Shown here: piece by piece, positions 51,556-64,000 of the stretch
How the letters are laid out: every line of letters starts with the position of its first letter
Position numbering within the stretch: the first letter of the stretch is position 1
Source of the DNA: Lichenostomus cassidix
Lineage: Eukaryota > Chordata > Aves > Passeriformes > Meliphagidae
DNA: 64,000 nt
Reading direction: 5' to 3'
Assembly: GCA_008360975.2 (NCBI GenBank)
Contig: CM039211.1
Coordinates: forward strand, 47,552,077-47,616,076
The notes under the pieces: model-generated
Told to the model about the DNA's origin: nothing
Seen by the model: the letters and a program-made list of their open reading frames with translations, nothing else
The model's database searches: none
Position numbers and translations under genes: made by a program

Positions 51556-53899
51556 AGGTACAGCAGTTTCTTTTTGAGAAAAGGGGTTATGGCAGTTACT
51601 CTTGTAACTGACAAAGGATGTTAGAAACCCTCTGAAATCAAAATAATGTAAGATGTGGTTTTTGTGCTTCTTTTTACCAGACACGCTTTTGTGGACAGCA
51701 AGACAGTGTAATGGAAGGATGCTTCCTCTGATGAAGGATTCTATCTCATCTGATACAGACACTTCTTAAAACCAAATTATCCCCCTCTCAAACTATGTCC
51801 TGTTAAGCAACGTTAGCACACCATCTGAGTCACACTGAACGTTTTATATCATTTTATGTGTTATACACATTAAAAGAAAAAGAAAAAAGAAGAAAGAAGA
51901 AAATGAGTGGGCAAGAGGAAAAACAAGCAAATCCTTGAGGGGGAAAAGAAAAAAGAGTGAATCGAGAAAGGACAGCATGACACATACTAGAAAACAGCAC
52001 AGCAGAACATCAGGTCTTACAGAAAAATCTGAGTACCCCTTACTCTAAAACCTGGATGTTGCTTGAATAGTCTTCAAGTTTAGAATGCATTACTAGGTCA
52101 AAAACAAAGATTAGTATACCAAGTCTATGCCCAAACTTCTCCCAAAAGCAGGTGCTTTTCCTCTTTCCCCATCCTCACCTCCTCCTCCCAACTAAGCTTT
52201 CCAATAAAGAAAAATTCTTCTCTCCTGTCTCATCCAAAACTGGGTATGGAACAAGGTTCAAATTTTAGCTGAAATAACCTCAATGATTTAGCACTTACTC
52301 CACCTTGTTTAAAACTACTTAAAAATTAATTTAACTTGTTTAAAACCAATTAAAAGTTCATGGTTTCAAAGGCAGGCATAACCTTAATATATACAAGGTG
52401 AAATCAATGATTGTGCATAAGCAAATGAAAAAAACTAGCAAGTTGGAACCTGCTTCATCTTGGTAGGCGCAGGGAAACAGTAGCTACTGAACATGACCAA
52501 AGGTCTGAATGCCATTTGATTCCTAGAAAAATCCAAGAAGAGGAAGAATATTACGGCATCCTGCCAGAATTAAGTTCTTCCAAAGCCTTATGTTTTAAAC
52601 TTTGGAAACATAACTGAACACAAATGAAGACTTGGGAAGAAGCTTCAACTACTCCTGAGAAGAAAGTATCTTCTCATGGATTATTTGCTGGCAGGCAGTG
52701 ACAGGCACCAGAGCAGGGGGGATACTCCAGGACAGGAGGATTAAGTAAAAGCACAAGTCTCGGTTCAGGTGGAAAATGAAGAGCACAGTGAGTCATATGT
52801 GGGACAGAAATCAAGAAAACCAGGAAAAACTTAGATCTTTCTCCCACTTTGTCTCCTGTACAAGACATTACTGTCTTGTACAAAAGAGTACATAGGACTC
52901 TTGCATTCACCTCCTATCTCTGGCAAATATAGTCTCTCCTCATCAGGTCCCAGACTCATCCAATTAAACCAATGCTATGTCACTCCCCACCAAGGACATT
53001 CCTTTCCCAGTTCCCCTGGGTTCTGTTGAGTCTGCCCAGCCTTCCCAGACTAACAAATCAGATAATGCAGAGTATATGGTAAAGAATACTTCCCATACTA
53101 ACATTAACAAATGAATTGACTTCTCATTCCCATGGTGTCCAAATAACAGCTACATGTTAGCAGAAATAAGAAGTAGGAATAGCTGCTGTTAAAAATATAC
53201 CACAGAAGGTTCAGTGCATTCCGTTCCCCTCCCTGGCCCCACTTTCTCCCCCTCCCACCTGCAGGGAAGAAGAATTTATTATTTTAAGCCTTATCAAGTA
53301 TTTCTTTGGTACTTCAATGACTCTCCAAGCAGCATTTACTTATTCCCTTAGTGGGCTGGAAAAAGTTGATGGAGGAGGATTAGATCACATTGCTGAGCCT
53401 CAGGGGTGGTGATTAGGAACTTTAAGCCGAGGATTTCAGTCATTATTTCCTCTTTACACATGGGGAGGAAACCTCAGTGGCAGCTCACACCTTTGAGCAC
53501 TACAGGTGCAGCTAATGCCTTTAAGCATTAAAAGTCCCACCCTCCTATTGCTAACATTTTCAGACCTTCTTTCTTATGAAGATAGAATAAATGAAACCTA
53601 TAAAAATCATATTTTAAACTGACAGAAAATTAGAGGAGAAAATACCTTAATGAGAAAAAAAAAAAAAACAACAAAGACCATTGGAGCTGATTTGGGGAAG
53701 AAAAAAAGGAGAAGGTTTAAGGAGTCTTTTAGTAGAGCCCTTAAGCAAGACCAAGTTAAGACAGATGTCCAAATCACAGTTTTAATCTTCCCATTGTGGA
53801 GTGAGAAAAAACACCAGTAAAAGTAACTGTTATTCTTAAAAGAACTTGATCCACCATGGGACACAAGGCCAATGGTAATTTGCCTTGTACCAGCAGGAC
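51556..53899 (-). other. Putative 5' intron, middle part
   Basis: No gene or named repeat recognised. It contains a 32-base purine run (51872-51903) and a moderately GC-rich patch near 53215-53270. Confidence 0.6.
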
Positions 53900-54446
53900 C
53901 AGAGCAGTGACTGTCCCCTGTACTCACTCCTGGTGAAGCCACACCTTGAATCTCTGTGGTCAGTATTTGGCCACTTACAACAAGAAGGACACTGAGGTGT
54001 TGGAGCATGTCCACAGAAGGGACATGAAGGGTCTGGAGTAAAAATCCTGTGAGGAGCAGCTGAGGGAGCTGGGGTTGTTCAGCCTGGAGAAAAGGAGGCT
54101 CAGGGGTGATCTTATCACTCTCTATCAGCTGCTACACGAAAGGAGATTGTGGCGAGGTGGGCTTCAGTCCCTTCTCCCAAGTAACATGTGACAGTACAAG
54201 GGAAAATGCCTCAGGTTGTGCCAAGAGGGGTTCAGGTTGGATAAAATGAAAAAAAATCTTCACTGAAAGAGTGGTTAAGGATTGGAATGGGCTGTCCAAG
54301 GAATGGTGGAGTCACCATCCCTGGAAGAGCTAAAAAAATGAGTACACGTAGCATTTTGTGCTGGGGTTTTAGTGGGCATAGTGGTGTTCAGTCAAAGGCT
54401 GGATTTAATCTTGGAGGTCTTTTCCAACCTTTATGATTCTATGTCT
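53900..54446 (+). mobile_element. CR1 LINE 3' fragment
   Basis: Covers the end of ORF2 and the whole 3' UTR: 'TCAGCCTGGAGAAAAGGAGG' near 54079, 'GGATTGGAATGGGCTGTCCA', and the 3' end 'TTTTCCAACCTTTATGATTC'. Good preservation suggests a younger copy than 27590. Antisense to JAK2. Confidence 0.93.
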
Positions 54447-56749
54447 CTACAGCATGCTTTGCATACTCCTACTGACAGAACAAAGATTGTTTAGTCTCAA
54501 CTACTGACAATGTTACCTGTTGCAGAGCCAACTAGCTTTTGAAAGAAACCAGAACAGTAAATGTAACAGCACAATCCTCCAGAAGAGCAGAGCAACTCTA
54601 ATCCTTATGATTCCAGCTGGGTACTCTCTGATCTGCCACTCTCAAGAAGAATGGAGAAAGAGCAAAGTAGCTGTGTTATTTCCTTAGCACCTGGAACATA
54701 TAATGAATCAAATAAATAACTATAAGCATCTGGCTTTCTTACAAGTACATACAAAATAGAACTGAAGAAATAGTTCTGCACAGTCCACCAGCTCGCAGGT
54801 GTGGATTTCACACCTGTTCAAATTTTTCTTGGGCAGCCTGTGCAAACACGTTCCTCAGATAAATCAGTTTTGCTTCCTCCTGGACAGAGAAATTACAGTT
54901 TTCCACAGAGCTTTTAAAACACCCAGCCAAACAGGATGGTGAAGAGACTTCAGCAAGTTGTGCCAACTATTATAACATTGGTTTATAAAAAACATCCATG
55001 CCAGCCAATATCTTCTCTACTCAAACAGATAAAAAATCACTACTATGAGTTTCAGTGCCCTAATGAAGCACTGGTAGTCTTGAACAACAGTCAGCTCCCA
55101 ACAGCTTCTGAAGCATCATGTATTTCCTCAGGTCTTGTCACAGAGCTTCCATCCCACCATAGTTTGCTTTTGTAATATGAGCCTGAAGGCTGTGCAGCCA
55201 TACAGAAGCTGAAGAGGTCACAGCACAGACTGCAGAGAAACAAACCAAGATGTTCAGAAGCACTAAAAGCAAAAGTAACACAATTAGCTGATATCCACCT
55301 GTTGATGCTAAGTTAATATTGCTCTTTCTACAGCATGATTTCTCAGTTACCCTGTTCCTTTAGGTTTGAAAAGGGCTGTATTACATAGAACACACAACAA
55401 ACCCTTCAAAGTGCATGCGGGATGTTAGTGCATGTTTTATCTAGTCAGCTATCAAAGTTAATCAAGCACACTTGGAGAACATCTCCTTCCCTCAGTTGCT
55501 GTACATACAACTACCGTAACATATAGGATGGATTTATGGGAAATTAGAAAGAGGTACCTGCCTTTAAAATAGTTCTCTTTCAGTTTTTCAAAATAATTCA
55601 AATTCATGCTTTTCTACTCCAAGTACTTGCCTATATTGCAAAAGCTTTCTTAATTAATAGTACATAGTTCCACAATCAGTGAAGTATTTGCTTTGCGATC
55701 AGTATCACAGCAAGAAACAGTTTATCACAAATGATTATGTGATTACTAAGTTTCCCTAGACTACCAATGTCATGAGCTTGAAAATTTTAATTTCAAGGTT
55801 TTTTTAACTATAATACCAGTATGTGACACATTTTAACTTCGATACCAGTACATGACACGAATTTCTTATCAACTATTGCACAGATTCAACTGCCTACTGA
55901 ACAGGAAAAGAAACTAGCAGACTGAAGCCTACTGAGTTCTTACTTACTGCTACTTAATACATCCTTGGATTTTGCTTGCAGTGGTTGCTTGAAACCCAGT
56001 GTCCACTGTAGACATACCATGCAATACAACTGCTTTCAATGAAACCTATATAGACTGATGTTCCCTACCAGCATAGACAGGATGAGAAAACTTAATTAGT
56101 GTTTATGGGCATATAATTTTCAAGTATATGAATTTAGCAACAAAGCTAACAAACATGGGCCATATTTTTTGGACACATATCAAAAGGGATCTCGTTGCAT
56201 GCATTTTACTAGTCTTTGCCTAACTGTATTCTTTTCATCTTTTTTTTGCTGAAAATTCAGAACAGGAATCTTTCTTTATTCAAAAGCTGAATTCTTAACT
56301 ACTTGCTTTCTTCACCATTCTCTGGCCTTTCATGCCCCCTGATCCTAATATTCTGAGCTGCTACTGCTACTTCTACAATGAAGCAGTACCAGCAAGTATT
56401 TCTGGAACACCTACATTCCACTCTAACTACTGAACAATGAAAAAAAAAAAGCTTAATTCTTCACACTCACTAGTTATGAAACATTTCTTTCTTAGCCAAC
56501 CAGTTCTGTTTCTTTCAGAATGCTATATGAACCATTCCTTCCTCCTTTTCCTCAAATTGCTCTCTAACAAATTGTGACACCTGTAAATCTAACCCCAGTT
56601 TTGAAATATTTCTAGAGAATTTAGCAACAGCAATTAAGGTTCTTTTACTTATTTATGAAAATACATGTACATTTTGGAGTGGCTTTGACTTAATGCACAC
56701 AAAGCTTACTATATACAGTTAGTCATCTTTTCCTTTTCTAAGCATTTGT
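54447..56749 (-). other. Putative 5' intron between CR1 and LTR remnants
   Basis: AT-rich. It holds a 29-base imperfect tandem duplication at 55802-55859; no gene recognised. Confidence 0.6.
55802..55859. repeat. 29-bp imperfect tandem duplication
   Basis: Two adjacent copies of a unit TTTTAACT....ATACCAGTA..TGACAC (55802-55830, 55831-55859). Confidence 0.85.
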
Positions 56750-56935
56750 TGTGGTTAAGAAATTATACTCCCCCCTTCAGTGCCTCCACCGGTACTTTCT
56801 CAAACTGGACATGGCTCACTTGACCTTCCCTTCCCACTCTGGCAGGATAGAATTGAGAACTGGAGGCACAAAAGGTGACAATCACAGGTTGAGATAAGCA
56901 CAAGTTACTGGAAACAGCAATGAAATAAGAAAACT
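56750..56935 (-). mobile_element. Endogenous retrovirus LTR remnant
   Basis: Contains 'CACAGGTTGAGATAAG' and 'GGAAACAGCAATGAAATAAG', which resemble the reverse complement of the 3' part of a bird LTR related to the one at 50930. Heavily decayed; boundaries approximate. Confidence 0.5.
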
Positions 56936-56944
56936 AACTGTAAC

Positions 56945-57155
56945 AGCAACAGAAGTTCCACCTGGATACAAGGATGAATTTCTTTACTGTGCACTGGAAC
57001 AGATTGTTCAGAGAGGCTGCTGAGTCTCCCTCAGCAGAGATATTCAAAACTTACTTGGACACAATCCTGTGCCATGTGCTCTGCAAGTTGCTGCTTGAAC
57101 ACAGAGGTTGGACTAGATGCACTGTGGTCCCTTCCAACCTTAAACATTCTTTGAA
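56945..57155 (+). mobile_element. CR1 3'-end fragment (second subfamily)
   Basis: Starts at 'TTCCACCTGGATACAAGGAT', continues 'TGCACTGGAACAGATTGTTC' and ends 'GGTCCCTTCCAACCTTAAAC'. The landmarks match a CR1 subfamily different from the 54000 and 57500 copies. It inserted beside or into the LTR remnant. Confidence 0.9.
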
Positions 57156-57319
57156 TCTGTCTTTTCTCACCTACTGTCAATATTTAGCACATTGTATAAC
57201 TTCAGACCAGTTTTCCTTTTTACCTGCCCATGGAAAAACTCTGTTACTTGTATTTATTCTGCACCTAAACTACAACAGGCAATCTGATTTTGAGAGTTAA
57301 ATCTCTCCCATTTGCTGGT

Positions 57320-57475
57320 TCACTTGTTTCAGAACAGCCATACAGGATGAGACCAAAGGCACATCTAGCTCTTCTGACAGCAGCCAAGAGTAAGTGCCCA
57401 GAAAAGAGCTTTGGAGCACAACAAGCCTGCAACAGTACTTCCCCAGGGGAGTTTCATAGCGATCCAAGATTTTAA
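57320..57475 (+). repeat. Possible ancient interspersed repeat
   Basis: The segment 'ATACAGGATGAGACCAAAGG' followed by 'CACATCTAGCTCTTCTGACA' resembles a dispersed motif I associate with old amniote repeats, but I cannot name the family with confidence. It is squeezed between two CR1 copies. Confidence 0.35.
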
Positions 57476-57494
57476 GCTAAGATGCATAAAGAAA

Positions 57495-57860
57495 TAATCT
57501 TTGCGGTCTTTACAAGCCACACCTGAAAACAACTTTCCTCTCTACAACTGCCTGAAAGGAGGTTGTAGTGAGATGGGGTTTGGCACATTCTTCCAGGTAA
57601 CAAGTGACAGGACAAGAGGAAATGCCCACAAGTTGTGTGTGGGGAGGTTTAGATTGGATATTGCGAGACATTTCTTCACTGAAACAGTAGTCAGGCATTG
57701 GAACAGGTTGCCCATAGAGGTGGAGGAAACACCATCCCTGAAAGTGTTCAAAAGGCATGTGGATGTGGCACATAGGGATATAATTTGGTGGTGAACACAG
57801 TGCTGCTAGGTTAATGGCTAGACTTGATCTCAGAGGTCTTTTCCAGCCTTAACGACTCTG
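57495..57860 (+). mobile_element. CR1 LINE 3' fragment
   Basis: Contains 'GCCTGAAAGGAGGTTGTAGT', 'GGCATTGGAACAGGTTGCCC' and the end 'CTTTTCCAGCCTTAACGACT'. The frame at 57501-57794 is CR1-derived sequence, not a host gene. Antisense to JAK2. Confidence 0.92.
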
Positions 57861-58269
57861 GGAAAAATGACACAAGTGCTTGTTTGTTGATCAGGCTCTT
57901 TACAGTACAACTACTGCAGTACTTAAAATCACACTCAAGACTATCTTATATTACTGTATCTTCAGAAAATCTCTTATCTGTGATTTACACATATTGCTAT
58001 TTAATAATTCACATGAATTGCATTAACATATTCTACTTGTTTTCCTCTTTCCCTGTTTTAGAAGAGTCCGACTTTCTACACCAAGAGTGTTTTATTAGAG
58101 GGTTTCACACGTGATTCTTTCTCTATGTATTTAACTTCAACACCACATTACCTGTATTTTTATTCCTTTTCCCAGCAGCATCATTTCCAGGTTGCTGCCA
58201 AAATCCTATAGCAGCATTTTGGCACTGATCAAGACCAGCAATGTATAACAAGGAAAGGGCTTTAACAGT

Positions 58270-58330
58270 GTGCTGGTTTTGGCTCGGGTACAGTTAATTT
58301 TCTTCCAATCAGCTGGTATAAGCCCAATAG
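58270..58330 (+). mobile_element. LTR 5'-end fragment
   Basis: 'GTGCTGGTTTTGGCTCGGGT' followed by 'ACAGTTAATTTTCTTCC' matches the start of a common bird LTR. Only about 60 bases are recognisable. Confidence 0.55.
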
Positions 58331-61300
58331 AATGTTAATTGTGTTTCTTTGTACTTACAGAAATGAATGTATTAATAATTTGAAAAAAGCATTGAAATTG
58401 GGAATGTTTAAATATTTGCTGTAGTCATAGTGTGATCCAGCAGTACAAACTAATTTATACATTGTCTGACAATGTGAAAACTCAGCAAGTTATTTCATTT
58501 TGTTTCAAAAATTATGAAGTTTTCTTTTTAAAATGCTACGATTTACATCATCAACGTTATAAAGGCAGTTAAGTGTCATTTCATGTACTTAATCATGCAT
58601 GTGTTATCTATTCATTTACTTTTATTTGAAATGCAAGCTTTGTTTGCCAAATGCTGTAATTCTTCTGCATCAGAAAAATAAATGAAAATGCTGAATCTAC
58701 TACACAAACTAGAAGTACCCCAACAGGAGTATGTCAGCTCTTATTTCTTCATTCTTTGTAACCAGGAAAGCAAATACATTTGAAAACTTATTAGTGCACA
58801 GATTTTTAGTACTGGTCTCAAAAGGCCAGTAATTGTAATTTTCCTTAAAAATTGGAACTGACTGCCTAATGGTATTGAAAGTCTTTGTTTCAACTGCATG
58901 AAAGGAAAAAAAAAAGTAGAAAAGCATGGTTGGTAGGAAACTGACATTTTATCAAAGTGCTATCAATTCATACGTGTTCAGAACAAAAAAAAAAGTTAAT
59001 TGCCTTAAATAATGAACCCAAAAATCTACAGTTTACTATGGTGTTAGCATTTATGATTTAGCAAAGAAGTATCTTTGCAGAGTTAAATAATTAAGACAAC
59101 AGATGTAAATGTTAACACGGTTAGAAATCACATGGTATTATGCTAAAAACAAAAAATATAGTGAGTATTACAGGGTTTTCTAGTACCTGCAAGACTCCAG
59201 GCCTCTGTTACCATTATCGGATGCAGTATTCATTTCTCACCAAGAACTAGTATTAGACTCAGACTAAAGATGACTTGTATTGAAATCATCACTGAGGTAG
59301 CTTGGTGAGAAAAAACTAAAGAGCTCAATAACAAGTTTTGTGGGACTATGCAGAGAGGTGGTATTACCTGCTAGGTTAATATTCCAACTGGTTGTTCATC
59401 TGCTTTGTCAATTGTATGGCACAGATTTGGGTTGCTTAATGTTCTGGACAATTCTGACATGTTTTCAGAGGTTTACATGGATTCATCCAGCTGAATTAGA
59501 ATATAAAAATCACTCAAAACAGTGATTTTGATGGCAATTGGGCACACCTGACAGTTCTGAAAATCCCTTCAGCCTTCAGGCATCTTCAGACCAGAAGATA
59601 TTAAGGTTCTATAATTAAGTTAGAAATTCTGACTTCTTTTTCCCCCCTCCAAATGATAAACCTTAAAAACGCACATCATTCCTCATTTCCATGTAATTTC
59701 CTCTTTTTCTTCTAATGTTTCCTTTCTCCACCTTTTCTTGTCACTTCCTACAGTTTCCTTCTCCCATCCTACTGACTAGCAGTGATGTGTGATCCACAAG
59801 CAGAAGGAAATCAGAGTAACTTACTGAATTAGAAGACAGAGAATCATGATCAGCCACTCATGAAGGGAACTTCCAAGGAATGGAATCAAACTCAATGCAG
59901 CACATCTGAGAGGTATTTTTGGACAAGAAGAAAATATTTACAGGAGCAGTGATTGTATGACCAAAGACAGACAAGTCACTACAAAATAACAACTCCATCC
60001 TAAGGTAAGTGGGTAAACCAGGTAAGAAAGGAAAGGAAAGCAAGCAGGCCATTTCACTCTCAGGGAAGACACAGAATATGGCAGCAAAATCAGAGACAAT
60101 TGCAAATCCATTCAGCAAGGACAACTCACACTGGAACACAACATGGGGTGAGGGAGAACCACCTAACTAAATTATTTGGAGATCTTTAGAGGACTTGAAG
60201 ACAAAGGCAACTGACCTTCTCCAGTGAAGTCTCCTGACCCTTACATAGGAAAAGACAGGCATATGCTAAGGAAACATCCCGGCTGTGGTTTAATTGAGGC
60301 ATAGCTGGTTACACAGGCTGACCAGCAGAGAGAGCTGCATGAGCTAGAAAGCCTGCATCTCAAATGGCACACCAGTCAACACAGACCATCTACAACAGCA
60401 GTAGGGGCAGCATTTAACTAACAATGTAAGACACAAGGTATGCAAATGTGGCACACACACAAATTGACAGACCACAAGAGAACTGAACCCACACAAACAC
60501 GTCAGTTCAATTCTCATATACAAGTGGTAGGACACCTGGCAACACATGAGAAGAACGTAGTCACAAAGAGTTCTGAAAAAGCTTTTAAACCAAAGTGGCA
60601 TTCTTGAGAACATCAACACAATTTACAGTATGGAAATACATGAGCTGTTGGTAAAGATGTGGAAACAGCAGAGGCAAGCGTTAAAATTACTGCAAATTCA
60701 AATGTGTGAGGGATCAACACACAATTTACAAAGTCTAAAGGAGATGAACTCACTTCAGTTCTCAAATTTCAGGATTTGTTCCTGATTAACTCTTCTACAT
60801 GCTAGCTTTTCAGTACATAAACAGATACATTTAACCATTTATATCTCACTAAAAACCTGAGAAACGTTTAAAGATACCTATTCTATAACCATGCCAAAGA
60901 AATAAAAATTCAGTGAACCAAGGGCATTTACTTGCAAATTTACCTGTAAGAGACAGCTGTGTTCACAGCTGCACAAGCAGTTAAAATAATCCTGAATGCC
61001 TCCAAAACCAGCCACACTCCTATTTTATCATCACCAAAAGTAAGACTACTGTAACTATTTAATTTTTAAGTAACTCTAGTACCAAAGTTACTAAGAAAAA
61101 CGTGTCTTAAATGTGAAGGTTAATGCAGGTTAGTTTTTGAGTGCAGTGGTTTTACACTAGCTCAAACCTGTGACATTCTGGAAAGCTGGTCTCGCTGTCC
61201 CTTTCACCTGGTATTCCTTATGTCACCTGTTCCCTTATGTCAGCACTTCTCTTTGTACTGAGACAACATTCAGTAACCCAGTTTCAGTTACGACTATTTC

Positions 61301-62104
61301 AAAGTTTTCAGCAATTCGTATTTCTGCATTTTTTTTCACTCCAAAAACACAGGATTGCTAGCATGGATGCAGAGAAATGTATGGAAACATGCCTCACTCT
61401 GCCATTGACCGACTTGAAAATGCATTCTCGACGAACACACCACTGAAAATCAAAGCTCCTCTAAATCTGCAGAAAAACCAGCAGAGTTAAGAAAAAGGTG
61501 GTTTGTGGCTGGAAACTTACATTTGTTTAAAAAGATACCCAAGGAAAATCTGAAAATAAAAGGTTTCATACAGAAGAAAGGCCATGAGCATTCTTTCTAC
61601 ATAGCAAAGCATTTCAATTAACCACAAATATCTGCACAGCTTCAGCAGATATTTGCAGGGATTTAGACATAATATCCCATTGCATTCTACTTTGAGAAAC
61701 AAGAAAAAAAAAACCACTTTAGAGAGGTTGTTATATACACTAACTACAATCTCAAAGTAATAATCAAAAGGGAATCAAACCCAAACAAGATTATTTACCC
61801 TAATGTTATGATTATTCATACACAAGAGCAATTCAAGCAAACATTTTCCTTGGTGTGAAACAATACACTATTTTTATGTAGCAACAAATAAATAAAACTA
61901 CATACATTACATGTGAAAGTGCCAAAGAGGAGTAGTAGTAGTAATAATAATAATAATAATAATGATACTAAAAATAACAACAACAATAATAATAACAATA
62001 GTAATATTAATATAGTTAGTAGAGACTATATTGGTGGTCATTTGGTCTATTACCTCTGCTCAAAGCAGAGTCAAATTATAGCAGCCTCAAAGCCTGTCTA
62101 GCAA
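58331..62104 (-). other. Putative 5' intron, distal part
   Basis: AT-rich, no recognised gene. It contains the trinucleotide microsatellite at 61931-62014. Confidence 0.6.
61931..62014 (+). repeat. Trinucleotide microsatellite (AGT, AAT, AAC)
   Basis: AGTAGTAGTAGT, then seven AAT units, then interrupted AAC/AAT units. Likely length-polymorphic. Confidence 0.95.
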
Positions 62105-62290
62105 AATTCTTACCACGTTCAGAGATGGATATTTCACAACCCTTCTGAACAGCTTGTTCCAGTGTTTGACCATCCTCCCACTGAAAATAATTTCCTTCAT
62201 AACTAACTAAAATTTCCCATGCTCCTTGTGTCTGTTGTCTCTCATCCAAACACCACATATTTTCCAAAAAAAAAAGTCCAGCTATGTATT
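62105..62290 (-). mobile_element. CR1 3' region fragment, sense to JAK2
   Basis: On the minus strand it reads 'CAGTGGGAGGATGGTCAAAC' followed by 'ACTGGAACAAGCTGTTCAGA', the CR1 3' UTR/ORF end. The 76-codon minus frame here is therefore repeat-derived. The 3' terminus is missing. Confidence 0.7.
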
Positions 62291-64000
62291 TTTTATAGCC
62301 TCCCACCAGGTAGCTGAAGACAACAAACAGATGTCTCCTCAGACTTCTTGAAATGAAAACACGCCAGTTCCCTCAGCCCACAGTACATCAGCTGTATTCA
62401 TCTTTGGCAGTAGTTCACTGAACTTATTCCAGCATGCCAAAGTTGGAATGATCTAGTATTAATAAGGTTTGCACTGGAATGCACAATCAGACAAAATTAC
62501 TGGCCTTTTAAATAAAACTTTCTTTCAAAAGAAATACATTTTAGCAATACAAACGTTAAGTTAGATACTCAAGAAAAATGCAGGCTACACTTAGGAAATA
62601 ATTGAGCATGCCCTGAAAAAGTAGTAATTATAGCGACTACTGGTATAGTGAGAGCTGAATTGAACACAAATTTTCAATATAACTGAGCAGGAAACATATC
62701 TTATAAGCACCACCAATATACATGGATCAGATTACATGTTCTTTATACATACACACGTATAACAAACATTATGCACCTTCAATTTTACATAAATACTTTA
62801 CTTTAAATATATGAAGGACTTAGTCATCATGGGTGGAGACCTTACGTTTAACCTGGCTGAAATTCAAAAAAACGAGTACAGTTCTATAACATCTGCACTT
62901 ATTTAGGATTATTCTAATTTGAAGACTACCTAGACAACAAATTGCAAACATAAAAATGCTTAGCAACCGGAAAAACTCAGGACTACATCAAAGAATAAAA
63001 CTATCATTCATAAACATTTGCTGTCTCTGTTGAAGTTGTACATATTTGACACAATCACTTAACTTGTTGGAACAGCTTCTAACTTGCAAAACTGCAAAAC
63101 AATCGCAAGACCTGCATATGAAAGAAGGAACAGTAACACAAAGTTCTACTCTTATACAGGTCAATTTGACCAAAAATAAAAAAAAACCCTAAATAATTTC
63201 AGACAACCCATTTTAGCAAGGAAGAGATATTCCTAGTTGCAAAACATTTGGAGATTAAAGGCCTTTCTTCCCTTTGCAACTACAATGAAGTTTTTCTCTG
63301 TCTCTCCAAGCCACTCTGCCAATGAAAACAAGCAAGGACTGTAAGCTCTTTCATGCTGTCCTCACTCTGTCCGCCAGCCCCTAGTCCTCTGTTATGTTTA
63401 GAAGTTTCAAGTGGAAATTGATATGGGAGTTTTCCCATACATCTTCCCAACACTTAACTTGCAATGCAAGATGGTTCTGGGACATGGAACCTTGTTAAAC
63501 TTAGACCAAAAACTTTGAGGCTTTAACAATAAACAGGACCTGCTGCACAGAAATAGTGTCAAAGTAACAAATCCAGTGGGTGCTAAATGCTGGTTGCCTC
63601 CAAAACGCTGTACCTGATATTTTATCTAGAACAATGACGTTTTAGTAACCTTGTTACCTTAGCAATAACTCAGAAGTCTACCCAAATAAAAAAAATACAC
63701 ATAAAACCTGCTTAGATTTATTAAGCTACTAGCTGAGTCACATATTACTCAAATATTTATCACATCCACACAGTTCAAAATGAAAATGGTTTGATTCAAA
63801 TTAATTCAATTTAATTTTTTTGATGTCATAAGGCTTTGACTGAGAAGCCAAGAAGTGAAACAGTATTTGAATCCTGATAGAAAAAAAATTAGAAATCAAA
63901 TTAAACAAGTTGCAGCTCAGTCATATTAGGGAGTCTAACATGTTTGACTGTTGACTTGCTTTATGCATATTAACCTAATGTAAATTTCAACTTCAATCCC
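62291..64000 (-). other. Putative 5' intron at right edge
   Basis: AT-rich, no gene, repeat family or CpG island seen. The JAK2 promoter and untranslated first exon(s) were not found and are presumably further right. Confidence 0.55.

Noticed and set aside
53607..54014. 135-codon minus-strand frame
   Set aside because: Partly antisense to a CR1 copy and otherwise low-complexity; no similarity or splice logic.

Overview
This window is vertebrate, almost certainly avian, nuclear DNA. It is AT-rich and intron-dominated. It carries many CR1 retroposon fragments with the usual avian 3' ends and several solitary LTRs of bird-type endogenous retroviruses. Species cannot be fixed from the sequence. 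In birds JAK2 is generally Z-linked, so this is probably chromosome Z.

The only protein-coding gene I can support is JAK2 (Janus kinase 2), on the minus strand. I resolve 22 coding exons between 37946 (start codon) and 134. Each has AG acceptor and GT donor dinucleotides and compatible phase, and together they give one uninterrupted frame of 1095 codons. The last coding exon (about 35 residues of the kinase C-lobe in human JAK2), the stop codon and the 3' UTR lie beyond the left edge. Numbering runs two behind human JAK2 because the frame opens at the second methionine of the human N-terminus. FERM, SH2-like, pseudokinase (JH2) and tyrosine kinase (JH1) domains follow in order. The residues I checked are intact: JH1 Lys, HRD, DFG, the activation-loop Tyr pair, the JH2 Val equivalent to human V617, and the GQM motif.

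Layout: 1-29978 holds coding exons 2-22 with short introns (0.3-3.7 kb). 29979-37726 is a 7.7 kb intron between coding exons 1 and 2. 37727-37958 is the start-codon exon. 37959-64000 has no recognisable coding sequence and most likely is the large 5' intron between untranslated exon(s) and the start-codon exon. I found no CpG island or promoter, so the transcription start is probably beyond the right edge.

Transposable elements: nine CR1 fragments (about 575-2214, 7405-7870, 22917-23054, 27590-27999, 36729-36862, 53900-54446, 56945-57155, 57495-57860, 62105-62290), a solo LTR at about 23700-24453, a second LTR at about 50930-51555, LTR remnants near 56750 and 58270, and a possible further LTR near 41440-41785. 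Low-complexity A/C or T/G tracts, polypurine runs, one AAT/AAC microsatellite and several short tandem duplications fill the rest. I found no tRNA, rRNA, CRISPR or prokaryote-like system, and no new biological system. The notable points are lineage-specific details of JAK2 and the TE landscape in its introns.
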